DNA of 34,866 bases, from NCBI RefSeq assembly GCF_014903745.1, contig NZ_JACVXA010000053.1, forward strand, positions 1 through 34,866, read 5' to 3'. A program made the translations under genes and the position numbers. The notes beneath the pieces were generated by a model. The model searched no databases. It was not told where the DNA came from and was given only the letters and a program-made list of their open reading frames with translations. Below are positions 25,546-33,645 of this stretch, in pieces (position 1 is the stretch's first letter; every line of letters starts with the position of its first letter). This DNA is from Mangrovicoccus algicola. GTDB lineage: Bacteria > Pseudomonadota > Alphaproteobacteria > Rhodobacterales > Rhodobacteraceae.

Positions 25546-26528
25546 GCAAGAAACACGACGCGATCTTCGATGACATCCTGTCGGGATTCGAGGCGCCGGA
25601 GCCGACGCCCGACGCTCCGCCGGAGCGGGCCGGCGCGCGGTTCCTCAAGCGCTCGACCACGATCGGCGACCGGCTTTCGGGCGAGGTCGAGGAAAAGACG
25701 CTGAAATGGGTCGATCCGGCGGAGTGCCGGATGTGGGAGCATCACAACCGCGCCTACGGGTTGCTGACCGAGGAGAATTGCCGCGACCTGATCGACGGGA
25801 TGATCGCCCAGGGCAGGCAGGAATTTCCCGCCATCGTGCGGCGCCTCGCCGATGGCGGCGGCGCGGCCTATGAGGTGATCTGCGGGGCGCGGCGGCATTT
25901 CGCGGTCAGCTGGCTGCGGGCCAATAATTACCCGCAATTCCGCTATCTCGTGGAGATCCGCGACCTCACCGACGAGGAGGCGTTCCGCCTTGCCGATATC
26001 GAGAACCGCGACCGCGAGGATATCAGCGATTACGAACGCGCCCGCGACTATGCCGGTGCGCTGGAGCGCTATTACGGCGGTCGGCAGAAGGCCATGGCCG
26101 AGCGGCTGGAGGTCTCCGAGGGATGGCTTTCGCGCTACCTGCAGCTGGCGAAGCTGCCGCAGGAGATCGTCGCCGCCTATGGCTCCATCCGCGACCTCAA
26201 GGAGCTGCATGCGCGTCAGCTGAAGCCGCTGCTAGCCCGGCCGGGCGACCGCGAGAAGGTGATGGCCGTGGCGGCAGGGCTGGCGGCGGAGAAGGCCGAC
26301 GGAGCGCCGCGCGACGGCGCGCAGGTGCTTGCGGCGCTAAAGGCGGCGGTGCGCGCGCCGAAACCGAAGGGGCAGGGCGGCACGCTCTATCGCCGCGGCC
26401 CCGGCGAGGCCGGGATCTCCGTACGAAAGAAAGGCCGCAGCGTGGTGATGGAATTCCCCGAGGGCCTGTCCCGGGCCGCGCTGGAACAGGCCTTCGGCGC
26501 CTATCTGAAGGATCGGTTCGGCGATTGA
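25542..26528 (+). CDS. parB: Plasmid partition protein ParB
   Basis: This 328-residue centromere-binding protein starts at GTG 25542 inside the parA stop, with AAGGAGGG just upstream. The N-terminal nucleotide-binding domain includes the CTP-binding motif GARRHFA (115-121) and ENRDREDISDYERA (154-167). A helix-turn-helix follows (KAMAERLEVSEGWLSRYLQL, about 183-202). The C-terminal part holds KGRSVVMEFPEGLSRAALEQAF, a likely dimerisation module. It would load on palindromic partition sites, for which the paired palindromes at 22641 and 26528 are the best candidates. Confidence 0.93.
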   Translation: MSKKHDAIFDDILSGFEAPEPTPDAPPERAGARFLKRSTTIGDRLSGEVEEKTLKWVDPAECRMWEHHNRAYGLLTEENCRDLIDGMIAQGRQEFPAIVRRLADGGGAAYEVICGARRHFAVSWLRANNYPQFRYLVEIRDLTDEEAFRLADIENRDREDISDYERARDYAGALERYYGGRQKAMAERLEVSEGWLSRYLQLAKLPQEIVAAYGSIRDLKELHARQLKPLLARPGDREKVMAVAAGLAAEKADGAPRDGAQVLAALKAAVRAPKPKGQGGTLYRRGPGEAGISVRKKGRSVVMEFPEGLSRAALEQAFGAYLKDRFGD

Positions 26529-26547
26529 TCTTGCCAATTGGCAAGAT
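26528..26547. repeat. Perfect 20-base palindrome behind parB, second of the matching pair (candidate parS)
   Basis: The palindrome shares the 14-base core TTGCCAATTGGCAA (26531-26544) with the site at 22641-22664, while its outer arms differ. It begins on the last base of the parB stop codon. A conserved core with diverged flanks suggests a protein-binding site rather than a recent duplication. Confidence 0.65.
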
Positions 26548-26836
26548 GGACGGAAAATCCTTTGATTATAAAGCATTGACTGAATTCCTGCCGGAGGTAT
26601 CCCCCTGCCTCCGGCAGGCCGTCCCTCCGAAGCGGGATCTGTCCCCCGCGGATCCGGGCCTGTTGCCTGCAAGATGACCTGCGTGGTCTGCCTGCATCTG
26701 GCGGCGCTTGCTCCGGCCGCCGCGTGCAACAAAATGCTGCACCTGCGAGATTCCCCCGGACATAGTCATCAAAGTGACGCAAGCTGCGCCTAGCACGGCG
26801 CCGGAGTCGTCGTTTGCGATCCGACCGGGGGACCAG
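26529..26836. promoter_or_regulatory. 308-base gap between parB and the CoA-transferase genes, with a TGC-rich dyad
   Basis: Besides the palindrome and hairpin, the second half carries GTGCA (26724-26728) and TGCAC (26738-26742) as inverted arms with an inner TGC. This is an A+T-enriched stretch about 100 bases before the CoA-transferase start. Clusters of TGC/GCA are the type of site bound by the polyhydroxyalkanoate regulator PhaR in Paracoccus and Rhodobacter. Control by PhaR is inferred and would suit the genes that follow. Confidence 0.35.
26587..26618 (+). terminator. Strong hairpin downstream of parB
   Basis: CCTGCCGGAGG (26587-26597) and CCTCCGGCAGG (26608-26618) are perfectly complementary over 11 base pairs with a ten-base loop. 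The hairpin lies 59 bases after the parB stop, so it probably ends the parAB transcript. It lacks a T-run. Confidence 0.55.
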
Positions 26837-27490
26837 ATGAAACACGCGATTACACCGGCCCGCGCGGCCGAGATGATCCCCGATGGTGCCAGCCTGCTGA
26901 TCGGCGGTTTCATGGGGGTGGGCACGCCGCACCGGCTGATCGACGCGCTGGTGGCGGTCGGGCGGCGCGACCTGACGGTGATCGCCAACGACACCGCGAA
27001 ACCCGGCATCGGCATCGGCCGGCTGATCGCCGCGGGCTGCGTGGCCCGCGTCGTGGCCTCGCATATCGGCCTGAATCCGGAAACCCAGGCGGGCATGATC
27101 TCGGGCGCGATCGAGGTGGAGCTGGTGCCGCAGGGGACGCTGGTCGAACGCATCCGCGCCGGCGGGGTCGGCCTGGGCGGGGTGCTGACCGCCACCGGGG
27201 TCGGCACGCCGGTCGAGGAGGGCAAGGACAAGCTGGAGATCGACGGCACCGTCTATCTGCTGGAACGTCCCATCCGGGCGGATTTCGCGCTGATCGCTGC
27301 GCGCCAATGCGACTATGTCGGCAATCTGGAATACACGCTGACCGCGCATAACTTCAATCCGGTCATGGCCCTGGCCGGGAAGACGGTGATCGCCGAGCCG
27401 GACCATATCCTGCCGATCGGCGCCATCCCCCCCGATGCGGTCAAGACGCCGGGCGTGCTGGTCGACCATATCCTGGAGAGGAAGCCGTGA
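26837..27490 (+). CDS. 3-oxoacid/acetoacetate CoA-transferase subunit A (AtoD-like)
   Basis: This 217-residue subunit of a family I CoA-transferase moves CoA between a donor acyl-CoA and an acid such as acetoacetate, butyrate or succinate. It shows the glycine-rich CoA-binding GGFMGVGTPHRLIDAL near residues 20-35, later TATGVGTPVEEGKDK, and GNLEYTLTAHNFNPVMALAG. The start at 26837 has GGGGGA upstream; longer frames lack family sequence. The stop TGA shares a base with the ATG of subunit B (TGATG), so the two are made together. Confidence 0.92.
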   Translation: MKHAITPARAAEMIPDGASLLIGGFMGVGTPHRLIDALVAVGRRDLTVIANDTAKPGIGIGRLIAAGCVARVVASHIGLNPETQAGMISGAIEVELVPQGTLVERIRAGGVGLGGVLTATGVGTPVEEGKDKLEIDGTVYLLERPIRADFALIAARQCDYVGNLEYTLTAHNFNPVMALAGKTVIAEPDHILPIGAIPPDAVKTPGVLVDHILERKP

Positions 27491-28143
27491 TGGACGCCAA
27501 GGAACGCATCGCGCGGCGCGTCGCGCTGGAGGTCGAGGAAGGCACGCTGGTCAATCTCGGCATCGGGCTGCCCTCGCTTGTGGCCAATTACCTGCCCGAG
27601 GGCGTCAACGTGCATTTCCAGGCCGAGAACGGCGTGATCGGCCTGGGGGCGCGCCCGCCCGAGGGGATGGAGGATCGCGACCTGACCGATGCAGGCGGCG
27701 GCTTCGTCACCGCGGTGCCCGGCGCGGCCTCGATCGACAGCGCCATGAGCTTCGGGCTGATCCGCGGCGGGCACCTGGACATGACCGTGCTGGGCGGGCT
27801 GCAGGTGGATGAACGCGGCTACCTGGCCAACTGGATGGTGCCGGGCAAGATGGTGCCGGGCATGGGGGGCGCGATGGACCTGGTGGCGGGCGCGAAACGG
27901 GTGATCGTCGCGATGGTCCATGCCGCGAAGGGCGCGCCCAAGATCGTGCCGGAATGCACCCTGCCGCTGACCGCGGCGCGGCGCGTCAGCCTGATCGTCA
28001 CCGAGCTGTGCGTGATCGAACCGACGGCGGCGGGGCTGGTGCTGCGCGAGCTGGCCGAAGGGGTGAGCCTGGAGGAGGTGCGGGGCCTGACCTCGGCCAG
28101 CCTGATCCTCGAGGGCGAGCCCCGGGTGATGCCGCTGGCATGA
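27490..28143 (+). CDS. 3-oxoacid/acetoacetate CoA-transferase subunit B (AtoA-like)
   Basis: This 217-residue partner subunit carries the catalytic glutamate at Glu46 in QAENGVIGLG, the residue that forms the covalent CoA thioester in this family. GLPSLVANYLPEG precedes it, and GGHLDMTVLGGLQVDERGYLANW and PGMGGAMDLVAGAKRVIVAM follow, as expected. I start it at ATG 27490; the preceding GTG at 27487 is in frame and would add one residue. Its stop overlaps the next start by ATGA. Confidence 0.92.
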   Translation: MDAKERIARRVALEVEEGTLVNLGIGLPSLVANYLPEGVNVHFQAENGVIGLGARPPEGMEDRDLTDAGGGFVTAVPGAASIDSAMSFGLIRGGHLDMTVLGGLQVDERGYLANWMVPGKMVPGMGGAMDLVAGAKRVIVAMVHAAKGAPKIVPECTLPLTAARRVSLIVTELCVIEPTAAGLVLRELAEGVSLEEVRGLTSASLILEGEPRVMPLA

Positions 28144-29045
28144 CGGAAACCGCGGGCCTCCTCGATCTCAGCAGGGCGCTGGTCTTCGCCTCCCGCGCCC
28201 ATGCCAACCAGCGGCGCAAGGGCGCGGCGCAGGAACCCTATGTCAACCACCTGATCGAGGTGATGGACCTGGTGGCGCGGACCACCGACGCCGCGGATGT
28301 CGACCTGATGGTCGCGGCGCTGATGCATGACGTTCTGGAGGACACGCCGGTCACCCCGGCCGAGCTGTCGGCCGCCTTCGGGGCGCGCGTGACGCGGATC
28401 GTCGGGGAATGTTCCGACGACATGAGCCTGCCCAAGGCGGCGCGCCGGGCGGAGCGGCTGGCCTCGATGCCCGGCAAGTCGCGCGAGGCGCGCATCGTCA
28501 AGACCGCCGACGTGATCTCCAACATCCGCGCGGTCGTCCTGTCCGCGCCGGCCGGCTGGACCGCCGAGCGCAAGCTGGCCTACCTGGCCGATTGCCGCGC
28601 GCTGGTGGCGGCGGGGGCGGAGCCCAATGCGCATCTGCAGGCGATCTTCGAGCGCACCGCCGCAGATGCCGAGGCCGCGATCCGCAAGGGCGGCAGCCTG
28701 GCCATCGACGGCGTGCCCGAGGCGGTGCACGAGCTGGAGAACACGATCGGCCAGCCGGTACACAAGGTCTACATGGCCAATACCTCCGCCCGGCCGCTGA
28801 CCGAGGAGGACCTGCAGCATCTGGGCCGGCTGATCGCCAGCCAGTTTCCGTCCGGGACGATCGAGAAGGGCCATGCCGTCTATGACGGGCGCATGCGCGA
28901 GGTCTTCCTGGCCTATATCCGCACCGACAGCCCCTCGGCGATCGTGTCCTTCGCCCAGAGGGTCTGCCTGGAATTCGAGCAGAGCTTTGCCGGGATCGAG
29001 GTCGGCGGCCGGTATATCCGGGTCTATGCCGACGATACCGGCTAG
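28140..29045 (+). CDS. SpoT/MESH1-like HD-domain phosphohydrolase with a C-terminal extension
   Basis: This 301-residue protein has an N-terminal HD domain with the (p)ppGpp hydrolase pattern. His37 is in PYVNHLIEV, His63-Asp64 in ALMHDVLEDT, and Asp124 in VKTADVISNI. There is no synthetase domain, so it resembles small alarmone hydrolases of the MESH1 type rather than full RelA/SpoT. Residues ~205-301 form a second module that I do not recognise. It begins VHELENTIGQPVHKVYM and ends in VGGRYIRVYADDTG, with alternating strands. The start overlaps the CoA-transferase B stop (ATGA), so it is coupled to acyl-CoA genes. Whether the substrate is ppGpp or another nucleotide is unknown. Confidence 0.78.
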   Translation: MTETAGLLDLSRALVFASRAHANQRRKGAAQEPYVNHLIEVMDLVARTTDAADVDLMVAALMHDVLEDTPVTPAELSAAFGARVTRIVGECSDDMSLPKAARRAERLASMPGKSREARIVKTADVISNIRAVVLSAPAGWTAERKLAYLADCRALVAAGAEPNAHLQAIFERTAADAEAAIRKGGSLAIDGVPEAVHELENTIGQPVHKVYMANTSARPLTEEDLQHLGRLIASQFPSGTIEKGHAVYDGRMREVFLAYIRTDSPSAIVSFAQRVCLEFEQSFAGIEVGGRYIRVYADDTG

Positions 29046-29135
29046 GATGTCCGCGGGTCCGCCGGACCCGCCGGGCGGGAATCGCAGTCCCGCGCCGCGC
29101 CGGCGCGGGGAGGGATCAGGAACGGAGGGACGGCG
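29046..29135. other. Short intergenic region with a hairpin
   Basis: CGGGTCC (29054-29060) and GGACCCG (29064-29070) form a seven-base-pair stem with a three-base loop right after the HD gene. A weaker stem GCGGGA/TCCCGC follows. No T-tail is seen. It may partly end the CoA-transferase transcript before fabI. Confidence 0.4.
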
Positions 29136-29900
29136 ATGTTTTCGCTTGAAGGCCAGAAAGCCCTAGTCGTGGGCGTGGCCAATGACCAGTCGATCGCCTG
29201 GGGGATCGCGCGGGCGCTGAAGGCGCAGGGCGCGGACCTGGCGGTGACCTATCTCAATGCCAAGGCCGAGAAACATGTCCGCCCGCTGGCCGAGGAACTG
29301 GATGCCCAGATCATCGCGCCGCTGGATGTCGCCGAGGACGGCGCGCTCGACTCGCTGTTCGACGAGATCGCGGCGACCTGGGGGCGGCTGGACACGCTGG
29401 TGCATTCCATCGCCTTCTGCCCCAAGGAGGACCTGCATGGCCGCGTCGTGGACTGCTCGCGCGAGGGATTCGGCGTCGCGCTGGACATCTCGGTGCATTC
29501 CTTCATGCGCATGGTGAGGAAGGCCGAGCCGCTGATGGCCCGCGGCGGCACCTGCATGACGGTCAGCTATCTCGGCGCGGGCCGGGTGGTGGACAATTAC
29601 AACGTCATGGGCCCGGTCAAGGCCTGCCTGGAATCCGTCACCCGCTACATGGCGGCGGAGCTGGGGCCCAAGGGGATCTCCGTGCATGCGCTGAGCCCCG
29701 GGCCGCTGAAGACCCGCGCCGCCTCGGGCATCGCCCATTTCGACGAGCTTCTCAACAAGGCGGCCGATCGCGCGCCGACCCATGCCCTCGCCACGATCGA
29801 GGATGTCGGCGCCTATGCGGCCTTCCTGGCCAGCCCGGAAGCCTGGAACATCACCGGCGGGCTGCATCACATCGACGGCGGCTACAACATCGTCGGCTGA
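29136..29900 (+). CDS. fabI: Enoyl-[acyl-carrier-protein] reductase, FabI type
   Basis: This 254-residue short-chain dehydrogenase relative reduces trans-2-enoyl thioesters with NAD(P)H. It has the FabI cofactor loop VGVANDQSIAWGIARAL, HSIAFCPKEDL, and the catalytic region SYLGAGRVVDNYNVMGPVKACLE with both conserved tyrosines and the Y-x6-K pair. SPGPLKTRAASGI and NITGGLHHIDGGYNIVG follow. GGAGGGA precedes the ATG. Since its neighbours handle acyl-CoA, acyl-phosphate and polyhydroxyalkanoate-type chemistry, it may be a second FabI copy serving that pathway rather than general fatty-acid synthesis. That specialisation is inferred. Confidence 0.92.
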   Translation: MFSLEGQKALVVGVANDQSIAWGIARALKAQGADLAVTYLNAKAEKHVRPLAEELDAQIIAPLDVAEDGALDSLFDEIAATWGRLDTLVHSIAFCPKEDLHGRVVDCSREGFGVALDISVHSFMRMVRKAEPLMARGGTCMTVSYLGAGRVVDNYNVMGPVKACLESVTRYMAAELGPKGISVHALSPGPLKTRAASGIAHFDELLNKAADRAPTHALATIEDVGAYAAFLASPEAWNITGGLHHIDGGYNIVG

Positions 29901-29931
29901 CCGCCTCCGACGCCGCAAGGGGAAACGATCC

Positions 29932-32244
29932 ATGACCGTTCTGAACACGCTTCAAGATCCGACGGAGATGTTCCACGCCGTGGAGGCGCGCGCCGACATG
30001 GTCCGCGTCGCCGGGGCCGCCCATGCCTCGCGCAGCGCCGCCTATCTGGAAGGCCGCGCCGGCGAGCTGGCTGAGGCGGCGGGCGGCATCGCCGAGACGA
30101 TGATCCGCGCCCAGGGGACCGAAACCGGGATCGCCGGGCTGTGGCAGGCCTATTTCACCGACGCGCTGCAGCGCCAGGTGCTGTTTCTCGACGCGCTGCG
30201 CCAGCGCAGCGACCTGATCGCCGATCACAACAGGAACGGGGCGCCGCCGGTCCTGGTCTATGACAGCGAACTGGTGATGGACGGCGCCGGGCTGCCGCGG
30301 CCGTGCAACTATTTCCTGCTGCGGCTGCTGCCGCCGGAGGGGATCGTCCTGGATCCGTCGAAGCGGCCCTATGTCATCATCGACCCGCGCGCCGGGCACG
30401 GGGCGGGGATCGGCGGGTTCAAGCAGGACAGCCAGGTCGGCGTCGCCTTCAAGGCCGGCCACCCGGTCTATTTCGTCGCCTTCCACCAGATGCCGGTGAA
30501 GGGCCAGACCATCGCCCATGTCTCCGAGGCCGAGGCCGCCTTCCTGCGCGAGGTGCAGCGGCTGCATCCGCAAAGCCCGCTGCCGGTGGTGGTGGGCAAT
30601 TGCCAGGGCGGCTGGGCGACGGCAATCCTGGCGGCGACCAATCCCGACATCACCGGTCCCATCGTGCTGAACGGCGCGCCGATGTCCTACTGGTCGGGCA
30701 AGCTGGGCCAGGATCCGATGCGCTATTCCGGCGGGCTGGCGGGGGGCGTGCTGCCCGCGATGATCTCGGGCGACCTGTCGGGGGGCATTTTCGACGGGGC
30801 CGACCTGGTCGACAATTTCGAGAAGCTGAACCCGGCGCGGAATTATTTCGGCAATTACTTCGACCTGTACGAGAATATCGACAAGGGCATCCCGCGCTAT
30901 CTGGGGTTCGAGAAATGGTGGGGCGGGTTCTACCTGATGACCACCGAGGAGATCGAGTGGATCGTCTCCAACCTCTTCGTCGGCAACAAGCTGGCCAAGA
31001 ACATGGCGCAGCTGGAACCGGGCCGCAACATCGACCTCAAGCAGATCCGCTCGCCGATCATCTGCTTTGCCTCCCATGGCGACAACATCACCCCGCCGGG
31101 CCAGGCGCTGAACTGGATCATCGACACCTATGCCAGCGAGGAGGAGATCGAGGTCCAGGGCCAGCGCATCCTCTACATGGTGCATGAGCAGGTCGGGCAT
31201 CTGGGGATCTTCGTCTCCTCCTCCATCGCCAATCGCGAGCACAGCCAGATGGCCGAGACCCTGGCCAATATCGAGGCGCTGGCGCCGGGGCTCTACGAGA
31301 TCATGATCGAGGACGTGGTGGGGGAGGACCAGGAGAAGAGTTTCCGCCTGTCGATCGCGCGGCGCAGGTTCCAGGACATCCTGGCCCAGACCGGCGACCG
31401 GTCCGAGGAAGTGGCCTTCGCCGCGGTGGCGCGCGGATCGGAGGCGCTGGCGGAGGCCTATGACGCCACCATCCGTCCCGCCATGCAGGCGCTGGGATCG
31501 CCGGAGCTGGGTGAATGGCGCCGCAACACCCATCCGCTGCGCGTCTCGCGGCTGGCCATGGGATCGGAGAAGCCCGGCATGGCGATGCTGGAACAGGCCG
31601 CCGCGCGCATCCGCGAAAGCCGCAGGCCCGCCCCGGCCGACAACCCGTTCCGCCAGGCGGAGCGGCTCTGGGCGGACATGGTGGAGACCGGGCTGACCGC
31701 GATGCGGCAATTCGGCGATTTCGCGCAGGAGATGGGATTCCTCGGGCTCTACCTGTCGCCGCCGGCGATCCGCTACGGGGCCGGGCGCAACTACGAGCGC
31801 GCGCGCAAGGACCCGGCGCTGCTGGGACAGTCGCCCGAGGTCAAGATCATCCTGGGGCAGATGAGCAGCGGCGGGCTGGCCGAGGGGCTGATCCGGATGC
31901 TGGTGATCGTCGCGGGCACGCGCGGCGACGTGCGCGCCGACCGGCTGACCCGGTCGCTGGAGACCATGCATGGCCGCGCGCCGCTGAAGGATCTGACGCC
32001 GCAGGACAGGGTCGAGATCATCCACCACCAGACGGTGATCGCCCGGTTCGCCCCCGAGGCCGCGCTGGCGACGCTGGCGGACCTGCTGAGCAGCGCGGAG
32101 GACCGGCGCGTGGCGATGGAGACGGTGGCCTATGTGGTCGGCGCCGAGGAGGAGATGGCCCCCGAGACGCGCGCGATGATGGAGCGGTTCCGCCGCATCC
32201 TGGGGCTCGACCGCGGCGCGGCGGGCACCGCGGCGGCGGAGTGA
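29932..32244 (+). CDS. DUF3141 protein, alpha/beta hydrolase with a PHA-synthase-like triad
   Basis: This large 770-residue cytoplasmic protein contains an alpha/beta hydrolase core that resembles polyhydroxyalkanoate synthases. The nucleophile box is GNCQGGW with Cys224, as in PhaC (G-x-C-x-G). Asp384 in ASHGDNITPP and His423 in HEQVGHLGIF complete a Cys-Asp-His triad, with Cys-to-Asp spacing close to that of PhaC enzymes. The N-terminal ~100 residues and the C-terminal ~330 residues are mostly helical and have no function I can name. It carries no signal peptide. Frequent company with FabI, phosphotransacylase and acetate kinase suggests a role in polyester or acyl-CoA handling. AAGGGGAAA precedes the ATG at 29932. 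Confidence 0.85.
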   Translation: MTVLNTLQDPTEMFHAVEARADMVRVAGAAHASRSAAYLEGRAGELAEAAGGIAETMIRAQGTETGIAGLWQAYFTDALQRQVLFLDALRQRSDLIADHNRNGAPPVLVYDSELVMDGAGLPRPCNYFLLRLLPPEGIVLDPSKRPYVIIDPRAGHGAGIGGFKQDSQVGVAFKAGHPVYFVAFHQMPVKGQTIAHVSEAEAAFLREVQRLHPQSPLPVVVGNCQGGWATAILAATNPDITGPIVLNGAPMSYWSGKLGQDPMRYSGGLAGGVLPAMISGDLSGGIFDGADLVDNFEKLNPARNYFGNYFDLYENIDKGIPRYLGFEKWWGGFYLMTTEEIEWIVSNLFVGNKLAKNMAQLEPGRNIDLKQIRSPIICFASHGDNITPPGQALNWIIDTYASEEEIEVQGQRILYMVHEQVGHLGIFVSSSIANREHSQMAETLANIEALAPGLYEIMIEDVVGEDQEKSFRLSIARRRFQDILAQTGDRSEEVAFAAVARGSEALAEAYDATIRPAMQALGSPELGEWRRNTHPLRVSRLAMGSEKPGMAMLEQAAARIRESRRPAPADNPFRQAERLWADMVETGLTAMRQFGDFAQEMGFLGLYLSPPAIRYGAGRNYERARKDPALLGQSPEVKIILGQMSSGGLAEGLIRMLVIVAGTRGDVRADRLTRSLETMHGRAPLKDLTPQDRVEIIHHQTVIARFAPEAALATLADLLSSAEDRRVAMETVAYVVGAEEEMAPETRAMMERFRRILGLDRGAAGTAAAE

Positions 32245-32249
32245 AGCCG

Positions 32250-33632
32250 ATGACGGTGCTGCACAACACCCCCTATGACCGGCTGGAAATCGGCATGGAG
32301 GCAGAGGCGCGGCGGCTTTGCGTGGCCGACGACCTGTTCGTCTTTGCCCATGCCTCGGGCAATTTCAATCCGCTGCACCTGCCCGACCAGGACGGGGATG
32401 GCGACGGCATGCCCGAGGCGGTGGCCCCGGCCATGTGGGTCGGGGCGCTGATCTCGGGGGTGCTGGGCAACCAGCTGCCGGGACCGGGGACGGTCTACCG
32501 GTCGCAGACGCTGCGCTTCGTCGGCCGCGCCATGGCCGGGGACGAACTGGTCGCGCGGGTGCGGCTGGTCAGCAAGGGCGAGGGCCGGCTGGTCGGCTTC
32601 GACACCCGCGTCGAGAAGGCCGACGGCACCCCGGTCGCCGAGGGCGAGGCCGAGGTCTATGCCCCCGATTTCGATGCCGTCATCGACCGCGACGACGTGC
32701 CTGGCCTGACGGTGCAGAGCCATCGCCATTTCGACCGGCTGCTGGCCGAGGCGGAGGGGCTGGACCCGATCGTCACCGCGGTGGTCGCGCCGGAGGAGGC
32801 CAATTCGCTGGGCGGTGCGCTTCTGGGGGCGGATCACGGGCTGATCATTCCGCTGCTGATCGGCGACGAGGTCAAGATCCGCGCCGCCGCCGCCTCGCTG
32901 GGGCGCGACATCGCGGCCTTCGAGCTGGTGCATGAACCCGATCACCGCGCCGCCGCCGCGCTTGGCGTCGCCATGGTGCATCAGGGCCGGGTGCGGGCGC
33001 TGATGAAGGGGCACCTGCATACCGACGACCTGCTGGGCCAGGTGGTCAAGCGCGATGGCGGCCTGCGCATCGGCCGCCGGCTGAGCCATGTCTTCGTGAT
33101 GGACGTGCCGGGGCTGGACCACCTGCTGACCGTCACCGATGCGGCGATCAACATCGCCCCCGACCTGGAGACCAAGGTCGACATCATCCAGAACGCCATC
33201 GACCTGATGCGCGCGCTGGGGGTGGAGGTGCCCAAGGTGGGCGTCCTGTCGGCGGTGGAGATGGTGAACCCCAGGATCCCCTCGACGCTCGATGCCGCGA
33301 TCCTGTCGAAGATGGCGGAACGCGGCCAGATCCGCGGCGGCATCGTCGACGGGCCGCTGGCCATGGACAATGCCATCGACGCGGAGGCGGCGCGCACCAA
33401 GGGCATCACCTCGATGGTGGCGGGCAAGGCCGACATCCTGATCGCCCCGAACCTGGAGGCGGGCAACATGCTGGCCAAGGAACTGACCTATGTCGCCCAT
33501 GCCGCGGCGGGCGGGCTGGTCCTGGGCGCGCGCTGCCCGGTGATCCTGACCAGCCGCGCCGATGACGACAAGGCGCGGCTGGCCAGCTGCGCCATCGCCG
33601 CGCTTTATGCCGCGCGGGCGGCGGCGCTGTGA
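32250..33632 (+). CDS. Bifunctional MaoC-like hydratase / phosphate acetyl- or butyryltransferase
   Basis: This 460-residue fusion has residues 1-140 as a MaoC/R-hydratase hot-dog fold (FAHASGNFNPLHL, then GALISGVLGNQLPGPGTVYRSQTLRF). Residues ~150-460 are a phosphotransacylase (DPIVTAVVAPEEANSLGGAL, VHQGRVRALMKGHLHTDDLLG, KVGVLSAVEMVNPRIPSTLDAAILSKMAERGQI, APNLEAGNMLAKEL). The transferase converts an acyl-CoA to acyl-phosphate, which the next gene would use to make ATP. In the hydratase site the usual catalytic Asp is Asn38, with His43 kept, so hydration may be weak or absent. The ATG at 32250 follows the DUF3141 stop by five bases. A phosphotransbutyrylase-like specificity is likelier than strict acetyl, given the sequence style. 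Confidence 0.9.
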   Translation: MTVLHNTPYDRLEIGMEAEARRLCVADDLFVFAHASGNFNPLHLPDQDGDGDGMPEAVAPAMWVGALISGVLGNQLPGPGTVYRSQTLRFVGRAMAGDELVARVRLVSKGEGRLVGFDTRVEKADGTPVAEGEAEVYAPDFDAVIDRDDVPGLTVQSHRHFDRLLAEAEGLDPIVTAVVAPEEANSLGGALLGADHGLIIPLLIGDEVKIRAAAASLGRDIAAFELVHEPDHRAAAALGVAMVHQGRVRALMKGHLHTDDLLGQVVKRDGGLRIGRRLSHVFVMDVPGLDHLLTVTDAAINIAPDLETKVDIIQNAIDLMRALGVEVPKVGVLSAVEMVNPRIPSTLDAAILSKMAERGQIRGGIVDGPLAMDNAIDAEAARTKGITSMVAGKADILIAPNLEAGNMLAKELTYVAHAAAGGLVLGARCPVILTSRADDDKARLASCAIAALYAARAAAL

Positions 33633-33645
33633 CGGAGGACCGGCG

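Noticed and set aside
22667-26528. RepABC-type replicon
   Set aside because: The order is rep divergent from parA-parB with iterons in between. RepABC has repA, repB and repC in one direction with a different RepC initiator.
29851-32028. 725-codon open frame on the minus strand opposite the DUF3141 gene
   Set aside because: The plus-strand product has recognisable motifs and a ribosome site. The minus product is low-complexity Arg/His/Gln-rich and fits antisense shadow.
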